NCBI RefSeq assembly: GCF_051414055.1
Contig: NZ_JBLKNX010000009.1
Coordinates: 131,316-195,315 of the forward strand
Direction: 5' to 3'
From: Halosimplex halobium
GTDB taxonomy: Archaea; Halobacteriota; Halobacteria; Halobacteriales; Haloarculaceae
DNA: 64,000 bases
The first letter of the stretch is position 1; each line of letters opens with the position of its first letter. A model generated the notes under the pieces. The model was given only the letters and a program-made list of their open reading frames with translations, was not told the DNA's origin and searched no databases. A program made the translations under genes and the position numbers. Below are positions 43,601 to 51,062 of this stretch, piece after piece.

Positions 43601-43628
43601 TCTCCTGGGGTGTTCCTTGTGCTGACAT
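40611..43628 (-). CDS. rpoA1: RNA polymerase subunit A'
   Basis: 1005 residues, the N-terminal two-thirds of the largest subunit. Zinc sites are near the N-terminus (CKTCGKHSGSCNGHFGH and YCPYCGAK). The active-site magnesium loop NADFDGDEMNMH is at about residue 555. RFRGSLSGKRVNFSARTVISPDP and RQPSLHRMSIMAHEV are also conserved. No intein occurs in this subunit. Gaps to rpoB1 and rpoA2 are 1-2 bp. Confidence 0.97.
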   Translation of the reverse strand: MSAQGTPQEIGEISFGLMDPEEYREMSATKVITADTYDDDGFPIDMGLMDPRLGVIDPGLECKTCGKHSGSCNGHFGHIELAAPVIHVGFAKLIRRLLRGTCRECSRLTPVDGRRVADAEEKAEERKREYREKLERAGELNEDLSDVLKSAIRECRKVDYCPYCGAKQFDIKHEKPTTYYEIIEVPHGELSKRLERAMDPPEGEAVRPSDIAEELDDGDFDAERIRELLSGTYRPDRNDIERLKNLGRALGRLNDLDELDEDVSSSAEYLVEEDMDKLMPSDIRDWFEEIPDEDIEALGINPDRSRPEWMILTVLPVPPVTARPSITLDNGQRSEDDLTHKLVDIIRINQRFMENREAGAPQLIIEDLWELLQYHVTTFMDNEISGTPPARHRSGRPLKTLSQRLKGKEGRFRGSLSGKRVNFSARTVISPDPTLSLNEVGVPDRVATEMTQTMNVNERNLDEARRYVANGPEQHPGANYVRRHDGRRLKVTEKNCEELAEKVEPGWEVSRHLIDGDIVIFNRQPSLHRMSIMAHEVVVMPYKTFRLNTTVCPPYNADFDGDEMNMHALQNEEARAEARVLMRVQEQMLSPRFGENIIGAIQDHITGTYLLTHTNPQFNETQALDLLRATRIDELPEPDGVDDGGEAYWTGRTLFSELLPDELNLEFTSSAGDEVVIEDGQLLSGTIDEDAVGGFGGEVVDTIAKQYSKTRARIFVNEVSTLAMRSIMHFGFSISIDDESIPAEAEEQIDEAIDDAYSRVQKLIETYEAGELESLPGRSVDETLEMKIMSTLSKARDTAGDIAEDHFGDDNPAVVMADSGARGSMLNLTQMAGCVGQQAVRGERINRGYEDRTLSHYKPDDLSAEAHGFVEHSYRSGLEPREFFFHAMGGREGLVDTAVRTSKSGYLQRRLINALSELETQYDGTVRDTSDTIVQFEFGEDGTSPVEVSSNSEGPAVDVDDIADRVVDAEFDSETEREQFLGREPEPTNISEHADDWWMEAAGGD

Positions 43629-43629
43629 G

Positions 43630-45459
43630 TTAGACTGCGTCCTCCAGTTCGATGCGCGGCGCGATGCCGAGCGCCTTCATCTCGTCGAGGAGGAGCTTGA
43701 ACGCGTAGCTCATCTCCACCTCGTGGACTTCCGTCTCCTCCTCGCAGTTGGGGCAGTAGACGCGCCGTTGCTCGACGTTCTCGACGGCCGTCATGCCGCA
43801 CTCGCCGCAGACGTAGATCCACTCGCGGTCGGACTCGTCGAGCAGCCGTTCCTTGAGTGTCATGGCCGCGCCGTGCCCGATGAACACGTCGCGCTCCATC
43901 TCCCCGATACGGAGGCCGCCCTCGCGGGCGCGACCCTCGGTGGGCTGGCGGGTCAGCACCTGCACCGGGCCGCGCGAGCGGGCGTGGAGCTTGTTCGAGA
44001 CCATGTGGTAGAGCTTCTGGTAGAAGATGGTCCCGACGAAGATCTCCGCCTCGATCTGCTCGCCCGTGATGCCCGAGTACATGACCTCCTTGCCGCTGGA
44101 CTTGAAGCCCCGTTCCTCCAGCGAGCCGCGGAGTTCGTCCTCGTCCTCGCCGGTGAAGGCGGTGCCGTCGACGCGCCGTCCTTCCAGCGAGCCGACCTTG
44201 CCGCCGATCATCTCGAGGATGTGCCCGACGGTCATCCGGGAGGGCAGCGCGTGGGGGTTGAGGATGAGGTCCGGCACGACGCCCTCCTCGGTGAACGGCA
44301 TGTCCTCCTGGGGCGCGATGTGGCCGACGACGCCCTTCTGGCCGTGGCGGGAGGCGAACTTGTCGCCGAGTTCGGGGATCCGCTCGTCGCGCACCGAGAC
44401 CTTCGAGAGCTTCGAGCCGTCCTCGCCCTCCATCAGCGTCACGGTGTCGACGACGCCGGACTCGCCCGAGCGCATCGTCACGCTCGTCTCGCGGCGCTTC
44501 TGCGGCGAGAGCCCGCCCATGTCGTCGGGCTCCTCGAGGAACCGGGGCGGCGAGGTCTTCCCGAGCAGGACGGCGTTCTCGTCGACCTCCGTCTCGGGGT
44601 TGACCAGACCGTCCTCGTCGAGGTGGGTGTAGGCCTCCTCGCCGCGGGCGCCCCGGACCTCCTCGTCGGGGATCTCGAAGCGGTCCTCCTGACCGCCGGG
44701 GTAGCGCCGCTCCTCGCCCTCGTAGGTGCGGAAGAAGTGCGACCGGGCGAGCGCGCGGTCGACCGACCCCTTGTTCATGACCAGCGCGTCCTCGATGTTG
44801 AACCCCTCGTAGCTCATCACGGCGACGACGAAGTTCTGCGCGGCCGGCCGGTCGTCGTAGCCGATCTGCTCGGTGGTCTGGGTCTTGACCAGCGACAGCT
44901 GCGGGTAGTGCAGGAGGTGCTGGCGCGTGTCCGGCCGGATCCGGTAGTTCGCGCTGGGCAGGCCCAGCGACTGCTTGATCATCCCCGAGCCCATCGTAAT
45001 CCGGGGCGAGGCGTTGTGCTCGGGGTAGGGGATCATCCCCGCGCCGATGCCGAACATCAGCTGCGGGTCGACCTCGAGGTGGGTGTGGTCCTCGTCGAGT
45101 TCGTCCTCGTCAACGGCGACGTAGATGTCCTCCTCCTCCTCGGCGTCGATGAACTCGATGTACCCGCGCTCGACGAGGTCCTCGAACTCGAGGTCGCCCT
45201 CCTTGAGCGCCTCGACCTCCTCGTCGGAGGCGAGCGGCTCACCGTCCTCGACGACGAGCAGGGGCCGGCGCGCGCGGCCGGCGTCGGCGTTGACGATGAC
45301 CTCGCGGGTGCGGTCCTTGACCGAGACGTTGACCATCTCGCTCACGTCGCCGCGGCGGCGGGCCTGTCGGATCTGGTCTGCGAGCTGATGCGGGTCGGGG
45401 TGTGTCCCGACCAGGCTCCCGTTGACGTAGACTTTGGCTTCTCGTGTTTGCTGGCTCAT
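43630..45459 (-). CDS. rpoB1: RNA polymerase subunit B'
   Basis: 609 residues, the C-terminal half of the second-largest subunit. Diagnostic segments are KLSKVSVRDERIPELGDKFASRHGQKGVVG, MPFTEEGVVPDLILNPHALPSRMTVGH and the C-terminal zinc ribbon CGECGMTAVENVEQRRVYCPNC. The split into B'' and B' is the arrangement of haloarchaea and several methanogens. Confidence 0.97.
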   Translation of the reverse strand: MSQQTREAKVYVNGSLVGTHPDPHQLADQIRQARRRGDVSEMVNVSVKDRTREVIVNADAGRARRPLLVVEDGEPLASDEEVEALKEGDLEFEDLVERGYIEFIDAEEEEDIYVAVDEDELDEDHTHLEVDPQLMFGIGAGMIPYPEHNASPRITMGSGMIKQSLGLPSANYRIRPDTRQHLLHYPQLSLVKTQTTEQIGYDDRPAAQNFVVAVMSYEGFNIEDALVMNKGSVDRALARSHFFRTYEGEERRYPGGQEDRFEIPDEEVRGARGEEAYTHLDEDGLVNPETEVDENAVLLGKTSPPRFLEEPDDMGGLSPQKRRETSVTMRSGESGVVDTVTLMEGEDGSKLSKVSVRDERIPELGDKFASRHGQKGVVGHIAPQEDMPFTEEGVVPDLILNPHALPSRMTVGHILEMIGGKVGSLEGRRVDGTAFTGEDEDELRGSLEERGFKSSGKEVMYSGITGEQIEAEIFVGTIFYQKLYHMVSNKLHARSRGPVQVLTRQPTEGRAREGGLRIGEMERDVFIGHGAAMTLKERLLDESDREWIYVCGECGMTAVENVEQRRVYCPNCEEETEVHEVEMSYAFKLLLDEMKALGIAPRIELEDAV

Positions 45460-45460
45460 G

Positions 45461-47026
45461 TTAATCGTCCGCTGGCTGCTGGTCGATGGACTCGATGCCC
45501 GGGATGCCCGAGACGCCCATCGCCGCCAGTTCCTGTTTCAGTCCCTGTTCGTCCTCGACGTTCTGTGACAGCTCCATCGCCTGCGCGAAGTTCTTCACCA
45601 GGCCGCAGTTCGGCCCCTCGGGCGTCTCCGAGGGACAGATGCGACCCCACTGGGTCGCGTGCAGGTCCCGCGCCTCGAAGTGGGGCTGCGAACGGCTGAG
45701 CGGCGAGCGCAGCCGCCGCAGGTGCGAGAGAACTCCCATGTAGTCGGTGCGGTCGACCAGCTGGCTCACGCCGGAGCGGCCGCCGACCCAGTTGCCCGTC
45801 GCGATCGGGTGCTCCAGGCGCTCGGTCAGCACGTCCGACCGCACGACCGTCGAGACGGACAGCTGGCGGTTGCGCATGTTGGCGCGCTCGAGCTGGTATT
45901 TCACGTCGCGGGCCAGCTTGTTCAGCGCCGTCCGGAACAGGTCCTTCATGAGGTCGCCGCTGACCTTCAGGCGCTTGTTGGCGTAGTGGTCCTTGTCGTC
46001 GGCCTCGCGGCGGTCGAGCGCGAGCTCGAAACACGCCTCGGCCATCCGGCAGAGGTAGTAGGCCTTGTTGATGCGGACGTCCTCCTCCTCGACGCCGTCC
46101 TCGTGGAGGTGCGGCAGGAGGTAGCGGTCGATGACGTAGTTGGCCCGCTTGAGCTGGTAGTTCTTGCCCTGGCCGGAGGCGACGCGCTTGCCGAGCTCCT
46201 CGATGGCCTCCTCGGTCGTCTGGACCTCCGCGGCCTCCAGATTTTCGAGCATGAACTTCACGATCTCCGGGTCCTCGGAGACGCGGTGGACGATCTCCTC
46301 GTCGCTCTCCAGACCGAGCGCCCGGACGAGCGTCACGAAGTTGATGCTCCCCGAGACCGAGGGGAAGGAGACTTCCAGCAGCCCGTCGCGCTGGCGCTCA
46401 ACCAGCACGAGGGCGCGGTACCCGCGGCGCTGGGAGAACGTCTTGGCGACCTCGATGGTGTCGCCGTACTTCGTGTCGGTCTCCGCGAGGATCTTGTTCG
46501 GCGCGAGGTCCTCGCTGGTCATCAGCACCCGCTCGGAACCGTTGACGATGAAGTAGCCGCCGGGGTCGGCGGGGTCCTCGCCGATGTCGATCAGCTCCTC
46601 CCGGGAGAAGCCGGCGATGTTACACTTGTCGGAGCCGACCATGACCGGCATGCGACCGATCTTGGTCTCGGTCTGGTCGACGACCCGCTCCTCTTCCTCC
46701 TCGCCGCCCTTGATGATCGCCATCTCCATGAAGACGGGCGCGGCGTAGGTGATGTTGCGCAGCCGGGCCTCCTGGGGGTAGAGCAGCTCCTCGGAGCCGT
46801 CGGCCTCCCGGACGCGGGGGGTGACGACCCGAACGTCCCCGAGTTCGACGTAGACGGGTTCTTCGCCCTCCTTGTCGCCGATGTCCGTCTCGATGGTCGC
46901 CTTCTCGTCGACGACCTCCTGCATCCCCCGGTTGAGGAACGCGTTGAACGAGCGGAAGTGGTGTTCTGCGAGCCGTTCCCTCGAGAAATACTCGCGCGAT
47001 ATGTCGCGTCTGTCCTGAATGTCCAT
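45461..47026 (-). CDS. rpoB2: RNA polymerase subunit B''
   Basis: 521 residues, the N-terminal half of the second-largest subunit. It contains YFIVNGSERVLMTSEDLAPN, the RRGYRALVLVERQRDGLLEVSFPSV region, and the fork/rifampicin-region segment THWGRICPSETPEGPNCGLV (here ATQWGRICP). One base separates it from rpoB1. Confidence 0.97.
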   Translation of the reverse strand: MDIQDRRDISREYFSRERLAEHHFRSFNAFLNRGMQEVVDEKATIETDIGDKEGEEPVYVELGDVRVVTPRVREADGSEELLYPQEARLRNITYAAPVFMEMAIIKGGEEEEERVVDQTETKIGRMPVMVGSDKCNIAGFSREELIDIGEDPADPGGYFIVNGSERVLMTSEDLAPNKILAETDTKYGDTIEVAKTFSQRRGYRALVLVERQRDGLLEVSFPSVSGSINFVTLVRALGLESDEEIVHRVSEDPEIVKFMLENLEAAEVQTTEEAIEELGKRVASGQGKNYQLKRANYVIDRYLLPHLHEDGVEEEDVRINKAYYLCRMAEACFELALDRREADDKDHYANKRLKVSGDLMKDLFRTALNKLARDVKYQLERANMRNRQLSVSTVVRSDVLTERLEHPIATGNWVGGRSGVSQLVDRTDYMGVLSHLRRLRSPLSRSQPHFEARDLHATQWGRICPSETPEGPNCGLVKNFAQAMELSQNVEDEQGLKQELAAMGVSGIPGIESIDQQPADD

Positions 47027-47027
47027 G

Positions 47028-47264
47028 TTATTCCACTACGAGTCGGTATACGACTGCCCGGTCGGTCGTCCGCGAGTCCCGCGTCACCTGGACCACATCG
47101 CCCGTCTCGATGTCGGCCTCCAGGTCCCGCAGCGCGGGGTCGGTGCGCTTGATCTTCGGCAGGTCGGTTTTCTTGACGTTGTACTCCTCGAGCACGTCCT
47201 CGATCTCCTCGCCGTCGAGGACCGTGTGGTCGGGAACGAGTTCGTGTTGGCTTACGTCTACCAT
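47028..47264 (-). CDS. rpoH: RNA polymerase subunit H
   Basis: A 78-residue homologue of the eukaryotic RPB5 C-terminal domain: VSQHELVPDHTVLDGEEIEDVLEEYNVKKTDLPKIKRTDPALRDL and GDVVQVTRDS. It is the first gene of the rpoH-B''-B'-A'-A''-nusA operon, one base before rpoB2. Confidence 0.96.
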   Translation of the reverse strand: MVDVSQHELVPDHTVLDGEEIEDVLEEYNVKKTDLPKIKRTDPALRDLEADIETGDVVQVTRDSRTTDRAVVYRLVVE

Positions 47265-47309
47265 GTGTTGGCCTGTCTGGGAGAAGTTGCTGTCACGAGA
47301 TACTACAGG

Positions 47310-47334
47310 CGCCTATAACCGCGAGCTATAAAAC
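47310..47334 (-). promoter_or_regulatory. Promoter(s) of the rpo operon
   Basis: On the minus strand two TATA-like boxes, GTTTTATAG (47325-47333) and GTTATAGG (47310-47317), lie about 61-69 and 46-53 bp before the rpoH ATG. Either gives a short 5' leader; a double promoter would suit a strongly expressed operon. Confidence 0.5.
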
Positions 47335-47544
47335 GCTTACCAAGTCGGCCGAGCACAGCTACTCGCACCGCGAGCAGCCGTCGTGGGGCCGCGACGTTGT
47401 CGGTTCGTGCCCAGGGATACGCGGAAGTCCCTGATAGGTGTTGGGGTACGGGTGGTACTGTCTCCCGTGATCCGGCCGGACCCGGGGATGGCGCCGTCGT
47501 AACTGGAAAGCCTTTTCCGTGTGTTCCCCGCAGGTGTGAGTGGA

Positions 47545-47617
47545 GCCCGGGTGGTGTAGTGGCCCATCATACGACCCTGTCACGGTCGTGACGCGGGTTC
47601 AAATCCCGCCTCGGGCG
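47545..47617 (+). tRNA. tRNA-Asp (anticodon GTC)
   Basis: A 73-nt cloverleaf. The acceptor GCCCGGG pairs with CTCGGGC (one G-U), with discriminator G. The anticodon stem CGACC/GGTCG encloses loop CTGTCAC with anticodon GTC. The T arm GCGGG/CCCGC encloses TTCAAAT. CCA is not encoded. Two copies of its 3' 22 bases follow within 300 bp. Confidence 0.96.
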
Positions 47618-47684
47618 TCTTCTGCTGACGTTTTCGCCGAGCAGTTTCATCTGCGAGGCTCCTCGTCAGCAGTGAGAGCCCTCC

Positions 47685-47910
47685 GGATTTGAACCCTGGC
47701 AGTCGCGCGCAGCGAGTGCAACGAGCGAGCACGTCTGCCTCCGGTTCAAATCCCGCCTCGGGCGCTTCTCGAAATTCAATCCGCGCGGAGTTTCATCTCC
47801 GCGCAATTCTGAATTCCGTGTGCGTCGTCCGGGATTTGAACCCTATCAGTCGCGCGCAGCGAGTGCAACGAGCGAGCACGTCTGAGCCGGTTCAAATTCC
47901 GCCTCGGGCG
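47685..47910 (+). repeat. Two tRNA-Asp 3'-end duplicates, each paired with an inverted T-arm
   Basis: The last 22 bases of tRNA-Asp (47596-47617) recur exactly at 47743-47764 and with one change at 47889-47910. Each duplicate is preceded by the inverted T-arm sequence GGATTTGAACCC (47685-47696, 47832-47843) and an identical 38-bp core (47700-47737, 47847-47884; begins CAGTCGCGCGCAGCGAG). The unit is thus inverted T-arm, core, T-arm plus acceptor, present twice at a 147-bp offset. It contains no gene. Confidence 0.8.
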
Positions 47911-47984
47911 TCCTCTGTCGATGTCGACTCGTCAGCGGTCGCACTGTCGAAGAGTGCCGGAAGGGATTGTCGGACTCGCTCCGC

Positions 47985-48212
47985 CTCGACCGCACTCGAC
48001 AGCAGGCGCTGAAAGCCCTCGGCGCGCTCGCTAGCTGTCGTCTCGACCGCACTCGACAGCAGGCGCTGAAAGCCCTCGGCGCGCTCGCTAGCTGTCGTCC
48101 CGACCGCACTCGACAGCGAGCGATGAAAGCCCTCGGCGCGCTCGCTAGCTGTCGTCCCGACCGCACTCGACAGCGAGCGATGAAAGCCCTCGGCGCGCTC
48201 GCGGTCGCTGAG
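47985..48212. repeat. Four tandem 57-bp repeats
   Basis: Units start at 47985, 48042, 48099 and 48156; neighbouring units differ at only a few positions. The period is a multiple of three, so all frames stay open and encode a 19-residue repeat on the plus strand (ending KALGALASCR), but the sequence belongs to the dispersed intergenic repeat family and no start or family supports a gene. Confidence 0.85.
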
Positions 48213-48513
48213 GCGGGATATCCGCGCTCTCGGCACCGCCCGCGCGGATAGTGCCCGCTCAGGCGACTAAACTGGACGCGAGCCCGCCTCGCCCTTTCAG
48301 TCCACCAGGGACAGCAACCGCACAACACCGCACCGCGACCGCACCGCACGGCGCCGCACAGCACCGCGACCGCCCCGCACAGCACCGCAGACGGCCACAG
48401 ACCTCCCCAGCCGATTCGATGCTCGTCGCAAGCTCCTGCGCGTCTCATCCCTCGCGCGGCTACGATCGCGCGCATGAACGCGCGCTCCAGCGCGCGCCGA
48501 TTCGGGGGTTTCC
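48156..48513 (-). repeat. Dispersed intergenic repeat, copy C
   Basis: Reverse-complement relative of copies A and B. It contains CCTCCCCAGCCGATT at 48402-48416 (complement of the 15-mer at 8963 and 32883), CGGGATATCCGCGCTCTCGG near 48213, and CTCCAGCGCGCGCC near 48485. It lies between tRNA-Asp and the next gene and merges with the 57-bp tandem array. Confidence 0.65.
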
Positions 48514-48600
48514 CGGTCGTCGCGGGTGAGAGTCGGCCGGTCGCGGCCCCAGTTCCTGTCGGTCGAACGAACTATGTGGCGGGCCCGTCTCCGTCGAGGT

Positions 48601-49005
48601 ATGGAGTCCGACACGGTCCCCGGTCGCTGGCTGCCCGACCGGACGCCGACGTGGACGGACGTGCTGGCTGGCGCGCTCGCGGCGGTACTGTTCCTGAGCA
48701 ACCTGACGACGCTGGCGCGGCCCGACCTGGCCTGGGTGGCCGGTGGGTTCGTCGCGACCGTGGTGGTCCTCGGGCCGGTCGCGCAGTCGTCGCTCGCGGC
48801 CCGCGCGGGCGAGTGGTCCCGGGCCGGCGGGGCGCTGGTCGGGGTGGCGCTGATCGCGACGTTCGTCGCAGTCGCCTGGGTCCTCCGTGACGTGGTGGGA
48901 GTGCCCCAGCCCGTCCTCTCGGGAGTAGCGAGCGGGGTGTTCCTGGCGTCGGCGGCCTTCGTCGCGGCGCACGTCCTCTCGCAGCGGACCGTCGAGGGCT
49001 GGTAG
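48601..49005 (+). CDS. Small membrane protein, four helices, unknown function
   Basis: 134 residues with four hydrophobic segments (DVLAGALAAVLFLSNLTTLA; WVAGGFVATVVVLGPVAQSS; GALVGVALIATFVAVAWVL; VLSGVASGVFLASAAFVAAHVL). No known motif. The start MESDTVPGRW is chosen because upstream codons lie within the repeat. Confidence 0.65.
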   Translation: MESDTVPGRWLPDRTPTWTDVLAGALAAVLFLSNLTTLARPDLAWVAGGFVATVVVLGPVAQSSLAARAGEWSRAGGALVGVALIATFVAVAWVLRDVVGVPQPVLSGVASGVFLASAAFVAAHVLSQRTVEGW

Positions 49006-49077
49006 CCGTCGGGACCCGGCGACGACGGGGGTGAGCGTGTCCGCCAGAGCGATATGGCTGGCTGCGAATGGGGGGAT

Positions 49078-49731
49078 ATGGACGAGATCGACAGTCAGGC
49101 GATGCCGCGGGTGCTCGTCGAGGAGTTCCTCGAACGCGAGGAGGGGACCCGCGCGCTGCTCGACGACCTGGAGCGGGAGACCCTGGAGGGCAACCACGAG
49201 GTCGTCCGCGAGCGGATCCGTGACCTGGCGGAGAACAACCAGCACGTCTTCTACGCGGTGGCGCTGTCGCTGTCAGGCTCGAAGCAGTTCTACGGCGACG
49301 TGGAGTCCCAGCTGGGCGTCGAGGCCGCGGACGTGCTCCGGGACCTGGGCGACACCTACCCCGCCCTCGCGGAGCCGTTCGGCGTCGTCCGCACCGAGCA
49401 GACCCGCGAGCGGCGCAACCCCGTGACGGAGCTGGAAGCGACGACGACCTACCACGCGGAGGCGGAGGTCCCGGTGGTGAGCTACACGCCGAAATCGGGA
49501 GCGGTCGAGCTGTTCGACGCGCAGGGCTCCCCCGAGGAGGTGCTGCAGTTCGCCTCGTATCTCGTCCAGGCGACGACGGACTCGCTGGACAGCGCCCTGG
49601 ACCACGACTACTCGGTCAACACGGAGGAGCTCGGCGCGCTCATCGACCGCCAGGAGGAGCTGGAGAGCGAACTCGGCCGGCTGCGCGACCAGATCGACGA
49701 GCTCCGGCGGACGCCGGTCGGCGACGAGTGA
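49078..49731 (+). CDS. Haloarchaeal protein of unknown function with C-terminal coiled coil
   Basis: 217 residues from ATG 49078 (an ATG 24 bp upstream is possible). It is acidic and mainly helical at the N-terminus (VLVEEFLEREEGTRALLDDLERETLEG), then has a central mixed region with SYTPKSGAVELFDAQGSPEEVLQF. The tail LIDRQEELESELGRLRDQIDELRRT is a coiled coil. No catalytic motif or transmembrane segment is seen. Confidence 0.6.
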   Translation: MDEIDSQAMPRVLVEEFLEREEGTRALLDDLERETLEGNHEVVRERIRDLAENNQHVFYAVALSLSGSKQFYGDVESQLGVEAADVLRDLGDTYPALAEPFGVVRTEQTRERRNPVTELEATTTYHAEAEVPVVSYTPKSGAVELFDAQGSPEEVLQFASYLVQATTDSLDSALDHDYSVNTEELGALIDRQEELESELGRLRDQIDELRRTPVGDE

Positions 49732-49847
49732 GGGGAGGTGGGGCCCCTGGGGCCGGTGAGGGGCCGCGGTCCGCGGCCCGTGCGGCGTCCCGGTTCGGCA
49801 CCTGTGGCATTTATTACGGACGGGGGGAATAGACCCGGTGGGCTTTC

Positions 49848-50135
49848 ATGGTGGAACGACTGACGAAACAGGTCGAGAAGGAGGAACGGGACCTGCAGAT
49901 CCTGGAGGCGGTGATCGAGTCGGGACCGATCGGGATCGTCCGGCTGGCCGAGGAGACGGACGTGCCCGAGCACAAGGTGCGCTACTCGCTGCGGATGCTG
50001 GAGGACGACGGGCTGATCGAGCCGACGCCGAACGGCGCGATCCCCGCCGACGGCCTCGGCGAGCGCGTCGACGAGATGAACGACGGGATCGACGACCTGG
50101 TCGCGCGGCTCGAAGACCTCAAGGACATCTTCTGA
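49848..50135 (+). CDS. Winged-helix transcriptional regulator
   Basis: 95 residues. The helix-turn-helix is LQILEAVIESGPIGIVRLAEETDVPEHKVRYSLRMLEDDGLIEPTPNGAIP, followed by a short coiled coil (MNDGIDDLVARLEDLKDIF) likely used for dimerisation. A TATA-like CATTTATTA (about 49808-49816) lies upstream. It may regulate the adjacent nucleotidyltransferase gene, 48 bp downstream. Confidence 0.75.
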   Translation: MVERLTKQVEKEERDLQILEAVIESGPIGIVRLAEETDVPEHKVRYSLRMLEDDGLIEPTPNGAIPADGLGERVDEMNDGIDDLVARLEDLKDIF

Positions 50136-50183
50136 CTGGCTCGCGGCAGCGTTTAGTGGGCGGGCGGCGTGGGCTCGGACGAG

Positions 50184-50894
50184 ATGAAAGCAGTCATCCC
50201 GGCGGCCGGGCGGGGGACGCGGCTCCGGCCGCGCACCGAGGACCGCCCGAAACCGCTCGTCGCGGTCGGCGACCGGCCGCTGCTGTCCCACGGGCTCGAC
50301 GCGCTGGCCGAACTGGGTGTCACGGAGTTCGTGATCGTCGTCGGCTACCGAAAGGAAGCGATCATCGACCACTACGGCGACGAGTTCGACGGCGTCCCGA
50401 TCACGTACGTCCACCAGCGTGAGCCGAAGGGGCTGGCCGACGCGGTCCTGCGGGCCGAGACGGAGGTCGACGAGGATTTCCTGGTGTTCAACGCCGACAA
50501 CGTGATGACGGGGAACCTCGACGAGGTGGTCGAGCGCCAGCGGACCGACGGTGTGGACGCGACGCTGCTCGTCGACGAGGTCTCCCGGGACGAGGCGGCC
50601 GACACGGGCGTGTTCGTCACCGACGACGACGGCCGCCTCGACGCGGTCGTCGAGAAGCCGTCGAACCCCCCGTCGACGCAGGTGTTGACGGGGCTGTTCG
50701 CCTTCTCGCCGGACGTCTTCCACGCCTGCCACCTCGTCCAGCCCTCCGAGCGCGGCGAGTACGAACTGACCGACGCGATCGACCTCTTCCTGCGGGCCGG
50801 CCGCCGCGTCGAGACCGTCACCTTCGACGGCCAGCGGGTCAACGTCAACACGCCCGAAGACCGCGACCGGGCCGAGCGGCTCGTCCGGGAGTAG
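50184..50894 (+). CDS. Sugar-phosphate nucleotidyltransferase
   Basis: A 236-residue GlmU/RmlA-type enzyme activating a sugar phosphate to an NDP-sugar. The signature MKAVIPAAGRGTRLRPRTEDRPKPLVAVGDRPLL, FNADNVMTGNLDEV, and EKPSNPPSTQVLTGLFAFSPDVF are all present. It lacks a left-handed helix acyltransferase domain, so it only makes NDP-sugars, probably for glycoproteins or glycolipids. Start MKAVIP at 50184 rather than 50169 follows the family. Confidence 0.9.
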   Translation: MKAVIPAAGRGTRLRPRTEDRPKPLVAVGDRPLLSHGLDALAELGVTEFVIVVGYRKEAIIDHYGDEFDGVPITYVHQREPKGLADAVLRAETEVDEDFLVFNADNVMTGNLDEVVERQRTDGVDATLLVDEVSRDEAADTGVFVTDDDGRLDAVVEKPSNPPSTQVLTGLFAFSPDVFHACHLVQPSERGEYELTDAIDLFLRAGRRVETVTFDGQRVNVNTPEDRDRAERLVRE

Positions 50895-51062
50895 CAGTCA
50901 CTCTCCCCCGGTCGCGAGTCTCGACCCCGGTAGGCCGTCGCTACTGTCGGCAGCGGGTGCTGGCGGGCGGCTCCCCGCGATCCGGAGACGACCGACGGGT
51001 ATGTCAAACAGAATTTGAGATTGACCAACCTTCATGAGGGGTTCGTCCGTTCCCCGACGTGC

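Noticed and set aside
40650..43625. A 991-codon open frame on the plus strand opposite rpoA1
   Set aside because: It is the mirror of the rpoA1 reading frame in GC-rich DNA; its translation is Val/Asp/Leu-rich without any domain, and rpoA1 is certain.
47670..47912. Additional tRNA genes after tRNA-Asp
   Set aside because: Only T-arm and 3' acceptor sequence recur; there is no anticodon arm or 5' acceptor, so they are fragments.
47985..48212. CRISPR array
   Set aside because: The repeats are directly adjacent without unique spacers, and no cas genes are present.
47846..48475. Long frames with 19-residue repeats in the tandem array
   Set aside because: The period of 57 bp keeps frames open by arithmetic; the DNA is a member of a dispersed non-coding repeat family.
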